The notes beneath the pieces are model-generated. The model was not told the origin of the DNA and did not search any database. It worked only from the letters and a program-made list of their open reading frames with translations. Made by a program: the position numbers and the translations under genes. Shown here in pieces: positions 36,846 through 46,027 of a stretch of DNA of 64,000 bases (positions within the stretch are counted from its first letter, which is position 1; each line of letters begins with the position of its first letter). Where the stretch lies: assembly GCF_004346865.1 (NCBI RefSeq), contig NZ_SMGR01000001.1:1302001-1366000 (forward strand), read 5' to 3'. The DNA comes from Shimia isoporae (GTDB lineage Bacteria; Pseudomonadota; Alphaproteobacteria; Rhodobacterales; Rhodobacteraceae).

Positions 36846-37895
36846 TCAGAAGCGCATGCCGATGCGAACACCGGCCCCAATTGCTGTGTTGTCTTTGAAG
36901 TCAACAAAGCCTGGGGCGCCGAAATAAGTATCGCCCAGCCAGATGTAGTTCAGGCCACCGGAGATGGAGAGGGACTCGTTGATTTGGTAGGTCGCAGCAA
37001 TGCCAATACTGCTTGAACCTGCGGTCGGAGCCAGCAATGTGGTGGTTTCCTTGGAGGATGCCTTTTCATAACCGGCTGACAGCGCCAGAGACAGTTTGCT
37101 GTTGATCTGGCGACCGATGCCCACGCTGTAGGTTACGGTGTCGTCGTCAAAGCTGACCCATTCAATGCCGTCTTCGGTCGTCAGGTTAAAGCCATCCCAG
37201 CCGACCCAGCGAACCGTGCCGAAAATCAATGTGTCTTTGGCGATACCCGTCTGGAAGTCGAGGTTGACGCTTTCGGGGAATTCAACGTCGAAGGCGCGTG
37301 CGTGCACAGACGCGGTCGGATCCACATAGAAACCTTCGAAGTCGGTGGTGATGCCGGTGTTGTATGTCAAAGCCACACGCATTGCGATTTCGGGCTTTTC
37401 ATAGCTGACACCGACAAGGCCGCCGAAACCGTGGTTGCTGTCGGCTTCGAGATAGCCGGGCGTCGACAGGATGTTTCCGCCGACCTTTGCGGCGCGGGCT
37501 CCTGCATAAACGCTGACACCATTGTCGAACTTGTACCGCAGGATACCTGTGTAGGCCTCGCTGCTGATGTCGGCGCCAGAACCACCAATCGTCGGATAGT
37601 ACACGTGTGCGCCAAACGGGTGGTCATAGATGAAAGCGATGTCGATGTTTTCGTTCACCGAGTGTTTGTATCCGAGAGACGGGGTGTTGTAGTGCTTTGC
37701 AACATCATCCAATGGTCCAAAGACGCCATCGCCGCTGACGCTAGGGCTGATTGCGGCAAAGGAGAACTGTGCAAAGTCGCCTTCTTCGAAGAGGATGTTG
37801 ACGCCTTGGCCAGAGCGATCGATGCCGCCGGCAAAAGCGGCGCTTGCGGCGAACGTCAACACGGACGCGCCCAAGAATGCCTTTTTCATTTTCAC
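36846..37895 (-). CDS. FadL/OmpP1-like outer membrane transporter, copy 2
   Basis: A 349-aa paralogue of copy 1: signal peptide (LGASVLTFAASAAFA), mature start GGIDRSGQGVNILFEEGDFAQF, the shared barrel block SVNLDFQTGIAKDTLIFGTVRWV, and a C-terminal strand ending VRIGMRF with the terminal Phe favoured by BAM. It ends 300 bases upstream of copy 1 in transcription order and has its own terminator, so the two are probably transcribed separately. Substrates are likely hydrophobic; which ones cannot be read here. Confidence 0.88.
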   Translation of the reverse strand: MKMKKAFLGASVLTFAASAAFAGGIDRSGQGVNILFEEGDFAQFSFAAISPSVSGDGVFGPLDDVAKHYNTPSLGYKHSVNENIDIAFIYDHPFGAHVYYPTIGGSGADISSEAYTGILRYKFDNGVSVYAGARAAKVGGNILSTPGYLEADSNHGFGGLVGVSYEKPEIAMRVALTYNTGITTDFEGFYVDPTASVHARAFDVEFPESVNLDFQTGIAKDTLIFGTVRWVGWDGFNLTTEDGIEWVSFDDDTVTYSVGIGRQINSKLSLALSAGYEKASSKETTTLLAPTAGSSSIGIAATYQINESLSISGGLNYIWLGDTYFGAPGFVDFKDNTAIGAGVRIGMRF

Positions 37896-38232
37896 TGTCC
37901 CAAATGTGAGTGGATCGAAGTCGTGAGGGTGAGCGGAGTTTTCTGCAAAAATGGTTGATCGGGCGTTAACCGCAATCTGGACGTCGCCGCCAATACGACT
38001 CTCATTTTAGCCACTGGACAGAAGTGAGCGGATTTGTGCCGGAGGGAGGGAGACACAGACAAGCAGAGTTTCGGGCTTTTGGGCTGCTTTCGGTTTTACC
38101 TCGGCAGACGAAATTCCGTTAGTGCGCTGAAATAAAATGGAATATCCGGAATTAGTAGCCGGTATTCAGGCTGGAGTACGCCAGATCTCCAAGGGATTTA
38201 TTAACGGATTACTTTGAACTAAATGCCGGATT
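37896..38232. other. Intergenic region between copy 2 porin and an EamA gene
   Basis: This 337-base gap holds no convincing reading frame. It should contain the promoter of the porin gene to its left. An imperfect inverted repeat, GAATATCCGG at 38140-38149 and CCGGTATTC at 38159-38167, is followed on the minus strand by CATTTTATTTC and may terminate the EamA transcript. The right 120 bases are AT-rich. Confidence 0.5.
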
Positions 38233-39150
38233 TTAATTCGAAAAATGAACTAATTTTCGCAATTTGAGACGACCATCCAGAACAAGTAGGCCTACGGCAA
38301 GCAGGCCAAAGCCGAAGTAGGCGCGGGGAGCGAGGGATTCTCCAAGAAACACGGCACCGAGAACAATTGCGAAAGGCGGGATCAGGAGCGTAACCAACAT
38401 CAAGTTGCCGCTGCCCGCCATATCGAGCACGCGGTAGTACAATAGATACGCGCCGGCCGTCGCTATGGTCGCGCAATAGGTGATGGCGCTCCACGTCGCT
38501 GGTTGAAGATTGAAAGAGATCGGTCCTTCGAGCCAATGAGCCAGAGGGATGGCCACGAGTGAGGCGCCGGTCAACATGCCTGCAGCCGCGATTTGCGGAG
38601 GCTGTCCTTGCAGTTGCTTTCGCGCCCAGACGCCAGCGAAGGCATAAGAAAGCGTTGCGCCGACAGCTGCCAGCTGGGCGAGGCTGCGCGGGTTCAGGTC
38701 CGCGAGATTGTTGAGCCCGATTGCCGTCGCAACACCAATAAAGCCGATAGAAACGCCGATCGCCTTGCGCGCGGACAGACGCTCGTCGGGCAAAAGGATC
38801 GCTGCGACAAGGACGCCGAAAATTGCTGTTGTGGCGTTGAAAATCGAGGTCAAACCGGACTCGATGGTCAATTGGGCCCAGTTCAGCAGGCTGAAGGGAA
38901 TGATGTTGTTGAGCAATCCCATGACAAGGAATGCCAGCCAGACCGAAGGCTGGACCGGAATGGGAAGTCGGCGCCATACGACGACCACCCACAAAATCAG
39001 GGCAGCCCAGAACACCCGATGCGCCACGAGAGTGAAAACCGGAATTTCATTCAACGCGATGCGATTGGCCAGAAAAATCCCGCCCCAGATAGCGGCGAGC
39101 AGCAACAGTTCCAGCCAGGCTTGCGAAGAGAGGGACTTTTGATCTGACAT
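38233..39150 (-). CDS. EamA/DMT-family transporter, copy 1
   Basis: A 305-aa inner-membrane protein with ten hydrophobic segments in two repeats of five, typical of drug/metabolite transporters. Motifs include the first repeat LLAAIWGGIFLANRIALNEIP and FNATTAIFGVLVAAILLPDERLS, and the second repeat's LLIPPFAIVLGAVFLGESL with the conserved acidic residue. Substrate unknown. It follows a second, distantly related EamA gene by 61 bases on the minus strand. Confidence 0.87.
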   Translation of the reverse strand: MSDQKSLSSQAWLELLLLAAIWGGIFLANRIALNEIPVFTLVAHRVFWAALILWVVVVWRRLPIPVQPSVWLAFLVMGLLNNIIPFSLLNWAQLTIESGLTSIFNATTAIFGVLVAAILLPDERLSARKAIGVSIGFIGVATAIGLNNLADLNPRSLAQLAAVGATLSYAFAGVWARKQLQGQPPQIAAAGMLTGASLVAIPLAHWLEGPISFNLQPATWSAITYCATIATAGAYLLYYRVLDMAGSGNLMLVTLLIPPFAIVLGAVFLGESLAPRAYFGFGLLAVGLLVLDGRLKLRKLVHFSN

Positions 39151-39211
39151 GCGCGCACAGAAACAGAGACAGGACCCTAAGGCGACCCGTTTCTTGACAA
39201 AAGATGCTGCC

Positions 39212-40087
39212 TCAGACTTTTTCAGCGCGCTTGGAACGGCTTTCTGTTATGATATTCAGATAGTTGCCGCCGAAGATTAAAGCTGCGCCGATGACAACAA
39301 AGATGTCGATGGCTTCGTTGTAAAGCACTGCGCCAACAACCGCGATCAATGGCAGGCGAACAAAGTCGATTGGCATGACAACAGCGGCTGGCGCGAGGCT
39401 CAGGGCGGTGGTCATGCAGAAATGCGCGACAAGTCCGGCGCAGGCGATGAGCACCAGCCAAGGTGCGGTTGCCGCGGACGGAAGAGCGATGTCGCCATCA
39501 AATCCCGCGAAAATCACGCCGAATATGGCCTGCATCACAGTCAGGTAGAACAGGATCGACGTGATGGACTCTGTGCGGGTGAGTTTTCGCGTAAAGAGAG
39601 CCGTCAGGGCGAATCCGATGGCTGCAAGAAGCGCGGTAAGCTGCCCCACGTTGACGGTCTCTGGAGTTGGACGTGCGACGATCAGGATGCCGATGAAACC
39701 GACAAGCGCTGCCAGTAAGCCGATGGGACGCAGGCGTTCACCAAGGATCAACGGGGCAAGAAGAATTGCCCAGATCGGAGAGGTGAATTCCAGCGCGAAT
39801 ACTTGCGCAAGAGGAATAACCGTAATGGCGTAGAACCAAAGGTTCTGACCTGTAAAGTGACTGATATTACGAATGAAATGCAGGCCGAGGTTTTGTCGGC
39901 TCACCTGTGAAATGGTGCCCGACAGGGTTGCCACGGTGATGACAATAACGACACCGACGAGGCTGCGGTACATCATGATCTCGAAGGTGTCGAGTTCGTT
40001 GGAGACGGCCCGTCCGGCAATCGCCATAGACGTGAAAGAGGCGATGGCGCCGGTCATCCAGAGCGCTGCTTTGATCGTGGGGCTCAT
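39212..40087 (-). CDS. EamA/DMT-family transporter, copy 2
   Basis: A 291-aa ten-helix transporter. It shows the two EamA repeats, the first with VIPLAQVFALEFTSPIWAILLAPLILGERL and the second with LSLAPAAVVMPIDFVRLPLIAVVGAVLYNEAID. The sequence SNELDTFEIMMYRSL near the start resembles transporters annotated as S-adenosylmethionine or riboflavin uptake proteins, but this is not decisive. ATG at 40087 (MSPTIKAAL) is preferred to a longer start at 40216, which would add a non-membrane tail of 43 residues. Confidence 0.86.
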   Translation of the reverse strand: MSPTIKAALWMTGAIASFTSMAIAGRAVSNELDTFEIMMYRSLVGVVIVITVATLSGTISQVSRQNLGLHFIRNISHFTGQNLWFYAITVIPLAQVFALEFTSPIWAILLAPLILGERLRPIGLLAALVGFIGILIVARPTPETVNVGQLTALLAAIGFALTALFTRKLTRTESITSILFYLTVMQAIFGVIFAGFDGDIALPSAATAPWLVLIACAGLVAHFCMTTALSLAPAAVVMPIDFVRLPLIAVVGAVLYNEAIDIFVVIGAALIFGGNYLNIITESRSKRAEKV

Positions 40088-40217
40088 TCGAGTGGTCTTT
40101 GAACTTGAGGTTTCCGGCTTTGTCGACGGTTGTTCGCACGTGGTCGCCAACTGCCGCGCACAAGAGCACGCGCGTCGAGGAGAGGCAAGAGATGTGGTCT
40201 GAGAAGGCAGGACCAAA

Positions 40218-40247
40218 GAAAAACGCCGCCCTTTTAAGGCGGCGCTC
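40218..40247 (-). terminator. Intrinsic terminator of guaA
   Basis: CGCCGCC at 40224-40230 pairs with GGCGGCG at 40238-40244. On the minus strand a T-rich tail (TTTTTCTTT) follows. It lies about 40 bases after the guaA stop. Confidence 0.9.
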
Positions 40248-40282
40248 CAAATTTCTGTCCGTTCGCAAATTGGCGACGCGGT

Positions 40283-41842
40283 TTATTCCCACTCGATTGT
40301 TCCCGGAGGTTTCGAAGTGATGTCATAGGTACACCGGTTGATGCCTTTGACCTCGTTGATAATGCGCGTCGCAGTTTCGCCGAGGAATTCGTGGCTGAAC
40401 GGATAGTAGTCGGCGGTCATGCCATCGACCGACGTGACTGCACGTAGGGCGCAGGCATAATCATAGGTGCGACCGTCTCCCATAACGCCGACAGTCCGTA
40501 CCGGCAGGATGGCCACAAAGGCTTGCCAGATGTCATCGTAAAGACCGTGCTTGCGAATCTGGTCGATGTAGATCGCGTCCGCTTCCCGCAGAATTTCCAG
40601 TTTCTCGCGGGTGATCTCGCCAGGGCAGCGAATGGCAAGGCCTGGTCCCGGGAAGGGGTGGCGGCCGATGAAATGTGCGGGCAGGCCCAGTTCGTGTCCC
40701 AAGGCGCGGACTTCGTCTTTGAAGAGTTCGCGCAGCGGTTCGACCAGCTTGAGACCCATTTTCTCAGGCAGGCCACCCACGTTGTGGTGGCTCTTGATGG
40801 TCACGGAGGGGCCGCCAGAGAACGATACGGATTCGATTACGTCCGGATAGAGCGTACCCTGGGCGAGGAATTCGGCGCCTTCGATCTGGTCCGCATATTT
40901 CTGGAACACGTCGATGAAGAGCTTGCCGATGATCTTGCGCTTGGTTTCGGGGTCGGATTGACCTTCCAGTTCGCCAAGGAAGAGTTCGGTTTCATCCGCG
41001 TGGATGACTTGCAGGTTCATGTGGTCGCGGAACATGCCGACCACTTCGTCCGCTTCGTTCTTGCGCAGAAGGCCGTGGTCCACAAACACACAGGTGAGCT
41101 GATCGCCAATGGCTTCGTGCAAGAGGGCCGCGGCAACAGAGCTGTCCACGCCGCCAGAGAGTGCGCAGATGACATTCTTGTCACCAACCTGGGATTTGAT
41201 TTTCTCGACCATTTCGGCGCGGTAGGCGCCCATGGTCCAATCGCCCTTGAAACCTGCCAGTTTCACAAAGTTCTCATAGAGCTTTGCGCCATTCGGCGTG
41301 TGGTGCACTTCGGGGTGGAACTGCACCGCGTAAAAGTGACGAGAAGTGTCGGCGGTGATGGCATAAGGCGCGTTGGGCGAGGTGCCGTAGACCTCAAAAC
41401 CTGGTGCAATTTCAGAGACATGGTCGCCGTGACTCATCCAGACTTGCTCGTCACCGTCGGCAAACCAGCCGTCCAGAATATCCAAGCCGTCTTTGGGGGT
41501 CACATAGGCGCGGCCGAACTCGGCGGTGCCGTGGCCACTTTCGACTTTGCCGCCCAACTGGGTCATCATGGTCTGCTGACCGTAGCAGATGCCGAGGATC
41601 GGGACGCCGTAGTCAAAGATCTCTTGTGGCGCACGCGGTGAGCCTTCACGGGTCACGCTGTCCGGACCACCAGAGAAGATCACGGCCTTTGGCGCATAGG
41701 CACGCACGAAGTCCATGTCGACGTTCTGATATGGGTGAATTTCGCAGTAGACGTTCAGCTCGCGCAGGCGACGGGCGATCAGCTGTGTGACCTGGCTGCC
41801 GAAGTCAATGATGAGAAGGCGGTCGTGGGATGTCTGGGTCAT
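40283..41842 (-). CDS. guaA: GMP synthase (glutamine-hydrolysing)
   Basis: Converts XMP to GMP with glutamine and ATP; cytoplasmic dimer. The 519-aa protein has a class I glutamine amidotransferase domain (residues 9-200) with nucleophile Cys in GICYGQQ and His/Glu in FHPEVHHTP, then the ATP pyrophosphatase PP-loop [11 protein letters not shown] near residue 233 and the C-terminal dimerisation domain ending [17 protein letters not shown]. Length is typical. It diverges from an MttB-family gene across 315 bases. Confidence 0.98.
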   Translation of the reverse strand: MTQTSHDRLLIIDFGSQVTQLIARRLRELNVYCEIHPYQNVDMDFVRAYAPKAVIFSGGPDSVTREGSPRAPQEIFDYGVPILGICYGQQTMMTQLGGKVESGHGTAEFGRAYVTPKDGLDILDGWFADGDEQVWMSHGDHVSEIAPGFEVYGTSPNAPYAITADTSRHFYAVQFHPEVHHTPNGAKLYENFVKLAGFKGDWTMGAYRAEMVEKIKSQVGDKNVICALSGGVDSSVAAALLHEAIGDQLTCVFVDHGLLRKNEADEVVGMFRDHMNLQVIHADETELFLGELEGQSDPETKRKIIGKLFIDVFQKYADQIEGAEFLAQGTLYPDVIESVSFSGGPSVTIKSHHNVGGLPEKMGLKLVEPLRELFKDEVRALGHELGLPAHFIGRHPFPGPGLAIRCPGEITREKLEILREADAIYIDQIRKHGLYDDIWQAFVAILPVRTVGVMGDGRTYDYACALRAVTSVDGMTADYYPFSHEFLGETATRIINEVKGINRCTYDITSKPPGTIEWE

Positions 41843-42157
41843 GCGCGGGCATTAGGCCATGGCGCGCTTTGGCGCAAGGGCTGAGTGGGTTCGCTGCGCC
41901 TTTGCTGTCTTTTTTGAGCTATGGGTCGCGTCTGCGGAGCTCTCATCGGGTCCGGGCGTGCGCACGGCCGGCGTGAGAACGCACGCGGCGGTGGCTTTGG
42001 AAGTGAATAATCGTAGTCCACGATCGCGGAACCAGATTACGTCGCTGCCAATGTCGCATTTATGCGCCAAAGGACGTTGTTGCGCGGTGGCGCGTGGTCC
42101 GGGCGGGCTAAATCTTGCTGCAACTTGGATCAAGACAACGCTTTGGAAGGACGAACC
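41843..42157. other. Divergent intergenic region guaA / mttB homologue
   Basis: A 315-base gap that must hold promoters for both genes. The only structure I see is GCGTGCG at 41955-41961 with CGCACGC at 41979-41985, a 7-base stem. Open frames in it run into the coding sequences and look like shadows. I see no cobalamin riboswitch core, which was worth looking for beside a corrinoid-dependent methyltransferase family. Confidence 0.4.
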
Positions 42158-43708
42158 ATGGCTGAAGCAGCGACTCGCCGTCGGGGACGGGGTGGTGGCG
42201 GTGCAGCGCGACGCGCAGCGCGGACCGGTGTGAAAATCGAGACTGCCAAATTCATTGAGCGCAACATCCCGCTTTATGAAATCCTCAACGAGGAAGCGTT
42301 GCAGGTGATCGAGGCGAACGCGGAAATTCTCCTTGAGGAAGTTGGCGTCAACTTTGTGAACAACAAAGCTGCGCTGGACCGCTGGAAAGAAGCTGGTGCC
42401 GAAGTCGACTATCAGGCGGAGCGCGTGCGCATCCCGCGCGGAATGGCGCGCGAGCTTTGCAAAACGGCACCGAGCAAGATCATCCAGCATGCACGGAACC
42501 CTGAAAAGACTGTGGAAATCGGAGGCAACACTCTGGTGTGCGCCCCTGTGTATGGACCGCCGTTTGTGCGCGACGCCGAGGGCGGGCGCCGATATGCCAC
42601 GATGGACGACTTCGAAAAGTTCGTGAAGTTGGGGTATATGTCCAAGTGGCTGCATCACTCTGGCGGAACCGTTTGCGAGCCGACCGATGTGGCGGTGAAC
42701 AAGCGCCATCTGGACATGCTGCTCGCGCACATGACCCTGTCTGACAAGCCATTCATGGGGTCTGTGACCGAACCCAGCCGAGCGCAAGACAGCGTGGAGA
42801 TGTGCGAAATCCTGTTTGGCAAGGAATTCGTGCAGGAAAACACGGTTATGACTTCGCTCATCAACATCAACTCGCCGATGACGTTTGACGACATCATGAT
42901 GGGGGCACTTGAGGTCTATGCCAAAAACAATCAGGCCTGCATCGTGTCGCCGTTCATTGTCGGTGGAGCGATGGCTCCGGTGTCTGTTGCTGGTACGCTG
43001 ACGCAAGTTCTTGCCGAAGTTCTGGCCGGTATCGCCTACAGCCAGATCGTGCGTCCCGGGGCGCCGGTCATTTTCGGCGCTTTCGTGACTTCTATCGACA
43101 TGAACTCTGGAGCGCCGACGTTTGGCACGCCGGAAGCAAGTCAAATCCTTTATGGCGCAGGTCAGTTGGCGCGCCGTATGGGGCTTCCGTTCCGGTCCGG
43201 TGGGGGGCTTTGCGGCTCCAAGTTGCCGGATGCACAGGCAGCATATGAAACCGCGCACACGCACAATGCGGCGCTGCTCGGTGGTGTGAACTTTATGCTG
43301 CATAGCTGTGGCTGGCTCGAAGGCGGGCTTGTGTCCAGCTTTGAAAAGTTCGTTATGGATGCGGATCAGCTGGGTACGCTGCACAAAATGGCGCAGGGCG
43401 TGGCCTATGATGAAAACGCGCAGGCGATGGATGCGGTGCGCGAAGTGGGGCCGGGCGGACACTATCTTGGGTGCGCGCACACGCAGGAGAACTTCAAAGA
43501 CGCATTCTGGCGGTCGGAGTTGCTCGACTACAAACCCTTTGAAACCTGGGCGGACGAAGGATCGCGGGACACTCAAGCCTTGGCATCGGCGCGCGTTGCC
43601 GAGTTGCTGGCGGCCTATGAGCAACCCGCACTTGACCCAGAAATCGAGGCTCGCCTTCGTGCCTATGTGGCCGAGAAAAAGGCATCCATGCCCGACGCAT
43701 TTGTGTGA
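42158..43708 (+). CDS. MttB-family (non-pyrrolysine) methyltransferase
   Basis: A 516-aa protein of the trimethylamine methyltransferase superfamily (COG5598), whose members move a methyl group from a quaternary or tertiary amine to a corrinoid protein. It begins with a short basic stretch (RRRGRGGGGAARRAAR), then IERNIPLYEILNEEALQVIEANAEILLEEVGV, and PFRSGGGLCGSKLPDAQAAYETA in the active-site region. There is no in-frame amber codon, so it is the non-pyrrolysine (MtgB-like) type. Glycine betaine or a related osmolyte is a plausible substrate. No corrinoid protein or activase gene is next to it. ATG at 42158 follows GGAAGGA. Confidence 0.88.
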   Translation: MAEAATRRRGRGGGGAARRAARTGVKIETAKFIERNIPLYEILNEEALQVIEANAEILLEEVGVNFVNNKAALDRWKEAGAEVDYQAERVRIPRGMARELCKTAPSKIIQHARNPEKTVEIGGNTLVCAPVYGPPFVRDAEGGRRYATMDDFEKFVKLGYMSKWLHHSGGTVCEPTDVAVNKRHLDMLLAHMTLSDKPFMGSVTEPSRAQDSVEMCEILFGKEFVQENTVMTSLININSPMTFDDIMMGALEVYAKNNQACIVSPFIVGGAMAPVSVAGTLTQVLAEVLAGIAYSQIVRPGAPVIFGAFVTSIDMNSGAPTFGTPEASQILYGAGQLARRMGLPFRSGGGLCGSKLPDAQAAYETAHTHNAALLGGVNFMLHSCGWLEGGLVSSFEKFVMDADQLGTLHKMAQGVAYDENAQAMDAVREVGPGGHYLGCAHTQENFKDAFWRSELLDYKPFETWADEGSRDTQALASARVAELLAAYEQPALDPEIEARLRAYVAEKKASMPDAFV

Positions 43709-43726
43709 ACCGGCCCGCGGCCTGGC

Positions 43727-44017
43727 TTAGGCCTGAGGCTGCGTCATCCGCAAAAGACGGGCCTCGCCCATGAGGGCGATCAAAACATCGACATGGGCCA
43801 CCAGCGAATAGCCGGTGGCCTTTTGTTTGCGCGCTTCGTCAAGTTGGGCTTCCTTTTCGATGAGTTGGCGCATGGCTTTGGCGTGTTTCGGCAACTTTCC
43901 AGGCCCCAAGTGCCTTTGAAGATGCGTGTCGCGGCGGTAATTCTCGCATCCAGCGCGCGCTGCCCTGATCAAAAGTCGTGGGCGTTTCAAAGTGTTCAGA
44001 ATTGAAAAAATTTCCAT
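43727..44017 (-). CDS. DUF6477 family protein
   Basis: A 96-aa basic protein beginning MEIFSILNTLKRPRLLIRAARAGCENYRRDTHLQRHLG and ending DVLIALMGEARLLRMTQPQA. The LNTLKRPRLLIRAARAG and YSLVAHVDVLIALMGEARLL blocks match a small family (DUF6477) seen in Rhodobacteraceae. No catalytic motif is visible. It diverges from the DUF6456 gene across 244 bases, a pairing I recall as conserved in this group, so shared regulation is likely. Function unknown. Confidence 0.75.
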   Translation of the reverse strand: MEIFSILNTLKRPRLLIRAARAGCENYRRDTHLQRHLGPGKLPKHAKAMRQLIEKEAQLDEARKQKATGYSLVAHVDVLIALMGEARLLRMTQPQA

Positions 44018-44261
44018 TTTGGAATCGACCTCCCTTTAGGTTGTCGTAGTCAGCTATGCACAACCAATGCGGGTGTTGCGTGAAGTGTAAATCTCCGTTC
44101 GCGTGATTTTCCAAGCGTTTAAAACTCTTAATCAGGCTTCACGTGCCTCCGACTTACGAGAGGCGCCTGCCTGACAAGCCCGTTACTGTTGATAATTTTG
44201 GGGAGAAGGTGGGGGAAACAATGGCAATATTTTTGTCCATTTTTCAGGAAGGAGTATTTGA

Positions 44262-45332
44262 ATGCCTTTTGACCCGCCATGCGCAACAGAGTTCCCGAAC
44301 TGGGTTCCGCAAAGTGTCGCTCGCTATGTGGCGCATACTAAACATGGATTTTCCATTCGCGAACTGGCCCGACGCGATGGTTGCCACGCGTCCACCGTTT
44401 TGCGGCAAATCCGAAAACTGGAGACAAAGCGTGACGATCCAATGGTCGACGCGGCGCTGGATAGATTTAAGGTGCAGGAGAAATCGCTAAAATGCAATAA
44501 TTCCAGTGACGTACCGTCGGAATTCAATGCCATTCCCGAGGCAGGCGTTCTGCGACGCGAAGGACGCCGGATACTTGCGCGGCTTTGCGAAAATGGCGCT
44601 GTGCTGGCGGTTGCGAAGGGCATGGAAAATGCGGTTGTGGTAAGGGATTTACCGGATGGAGAAACCGTGAGGACGGCGACCGTCGCGCAGGAAATTGCGC
44701 AAGCGATGGCGTTGAAAGATTGGATACAAGGGACTGGTCAGGGCAAGGTGTTCCGGTATTCGATCACGACTTCAGGACGCGCGGCACTCAATCGTTTTAT
44801 CGCGGAAGAAGCCAACGCGGTATTTGGGTTCGGGGAGACGCAAGACGGATTCGATGGACCCGTTCCGCAGGTCGGAGACGCAGCGGTGAAGGCGCGTTTC
44901 AACACGTCGGAAAGCCCCTTGGTGTCTCTGGCGCGCAGAAAGGACCGTGACGGCGCACCTTTTCTGGATACAGCCCTTGTGTCTGCCGGAGAACGATTGC
45001 GCGAAGACTTCGAGTTGGCGCGCATGAGTAGCAAGAAGGACAAAGCGTGGGAGCTTGTCCTGCAAGGGAGCGGGCAGGCGGGGTACGTCACAGAAGGTAA
45101 AAGCCCCACTGACTTTGCCAAAGCACGTGTTGCGGATGCGCTTAGTGCTCTGGGTGAGGGCCTGGCAGACGTGGTCCTACGCTGTTGTTGCTATCTTGAG
45201 GGGTTGGAGACCGTAGAGAAACGGTTTGGTTGGTCGGCGCGCTCGGCGAAGGTTGTTCTTCGCATCGCTTTGCGCCGATTTCGGGTGCATTATGAAAGCA
45301 ATGCTGGTGGTCAGGGCGATTACATCGGCTAA
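44262..45332 (+). CDS. DUF6456 helix-turn-helix protein
   Basis: A 356-aa protein with an N-terminal HTH (HGFSIRELARRDGCHASTVLRQIRKLE, about residues 28-55), a middle domain that looks like a winged helix (KVFRYSITTSGRAALNRFIAEE), and a C-terminal region with RVADALSALGEGLADVVLRCCCYLEGLETVEKRFGWSARSAKVVLRIALRRF. This last part fits DUF6456. Two DNA-binding-like segments suggest a regulator; the targets are unknown. AGGAAGGAG precedes the ATG. Divergent from the DUF6477 gene. Confidence 0.78.
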   Translation: MPFDPPCATEFPNWVPQSVARYVAHTKHGFSIRELARRDGCHASTVLRQIRKLETKRDDPMVDAALDRFKVQEKSLKCNNSSDVPSEFNAIPEAGVLRREGRRILARLCENGAVLAVAKGMENAVVVRDLPDGETVRTATVAQEIAQAMALKDWIQGTGQGKVFRYSITTSGRAALNRFIAEEANAVFGFGETQDGFDGPVPQVGDAAVKARFNTSESPLVSLARRKDRDGAPFLDTALVSAGERLREDFELARMSSKKDKAWELVLQGSGQAGYVTEGKSPTDFAKARVADALSALGEGLADVVLRCCCYLEGLETVEKRFGWSARSAKVVLRIALRRFRVHYESNAGGQGDYIG

Positions 45333-45335
45333 ACC

Positions 45336-45364
45336 AAAAAAGGCCCGCTATTTGCGGGCCTTTT
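45336..45364. terminator. Bidirectional terminator
   Basis: GGCCCGC at 45342-45348 pairs with GCGGGCC at 45354-45360. Four T follow on the plus strand and a run of six T on the minus strand, so it can end both the DUF6456 gene and the convergent peroxiredoxin gene. Confidence 0.9.
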
Positions 45365-45386
45365 CCGTGTCTTGATGACGCCGATG

Positions 45387-45935
45387 TTACGCTGCTGTTT
45401 CAACGTTGGCGGCTTCGAGATACTTGAGAACGTTCTCTGGTGAGCTTTCGCCGTAGGGGTCTTCACCGTGGTTGTCTTCGAGACCGGGCTCTTCGAACCA
45501 TGCTTCCACGATGCCATCGTTGATGATGGCCGCATAGCGCCAGGAGCGCAGACCGAAACCAAGGTTGTCTTTGCGGACCAGCATACCAACTTTGCGTGTG
45601 AATTCGCCGGATCCGTCAGGAATAACGTCAACGTTTTTGACGTCCTGAGATTCGGCCCATTTGTTCATCACGAAGCTGTCGTTAACAGACATGCAGTAGA
45701 TGCCATCGATGCCAAGCTCTTGGAATTTGGCAAAGTTTTCTTCGAAACCCGGAAGTTGGTAGGTCGAGCAGGTCGGTGTGAAGGCGCCTGGAAGAGAGAA
45801 CAGAACAACGCGCTTGCCCTTGAAGTAGTCGTCGCTTGACATGTCCTGCCAGCGGAAAGGGTTCGGGCCGCCCACGGCTTCGTCACGAACACGGGTTTTG
45901 AAGGTGACTGCGGGGACTTTTACGCCAACTTGCAT
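45387..45935 (-). CDS. Peroxiredoxin, Prx5 family
   Basis: Reduces hydrogen peroxide and alkyl hydroperoxides with thiols. The 182-aa protein has the peroxidatic Cys56 in [20 protein letters not shown], and the [20 protein letters not shown] and [12 protein letters not shown] segments of the Prx5/type II group. No glutaredoxin domain is fused, unlike some bacterial Prx5. ATG at 45935 is used; a longer frame upstream is not family-like. Divergent from lipA across a region with a dyad and direct repeats. Confidence 0.92.
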   Translation of the reverse strand: MQVGVKVPAVTFKTRVRDEAVGGPNPFRWQDMSSDDYFKGKRVVLFSLPGAFTPTCSTYQLPGFEENFAKFQELGIDGIYCMSVNDSFVMNKWAESQDVKNVDVIPDGSGEFTRKVGMLVRKDNLGFGLRSWRYAAIINDGIVEAWFEEPGLEDNHGEDPYGESSPENVLKYLEAANVETAA

Positions 45936-45994
45936 CGGTATTTCCTTGGTATTGGGTTGCTTTGAGCCCGATCTATAATGATTCCAAAATGGCG

Positions 45995-46027
45995 TGCAAT
46001 GCTGCATTTGCATCATGGAATGCTGCA
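45995..46027. promoter_or_regulatory. Dyad and direct repeats between prx and lipA
   Basis: TGCAA at 45995-45999 and TTGCA at 46008-46012 form an 18-base dyad. The 9-mer AATGCTGCA occurs at 45998-46006 and again at 46019-46027, spaced 21 bases (two helical turns). This pattern suits a regulator binding one face of DNA. It is about 60 bases from the peroxiredoxin start and 120 from lipA. No known box is clearly matched. Confidence 0.35.

Noticed and set aside
40523-41641. 372-codon plus-strand frame opposite guaA
   Set aside because: Shadow of guaA; no motif, and guaA is complete with a terminator on the other strand.
41843-42157. Cobalamin riboswitch upstream of the MttB-family gene
   Set aside because: No B12-box-like conserved core is visible in the region.
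41852-43624. 590-codon minus-strand frame opposite the MttB-family gene
   Set aside because: High-GC third-position bias makes long antisense frames; the peptide is rich in His and Arg and matches nothing, while the plus frame has clear family motifs.
42158-43708. Possible pyrrolysine (amber) read-through in the MttB-family gene
   Set aside because: The frame contains no internal TAG; all codons are sense until the stop at the end.
44119-44131. TTAA-N5-TTAA near the DUF6456 promoter, looked like a CtrA box
   Set aside because: The spacing is five bases, not seven, so it does not fit the CtrA consensus.
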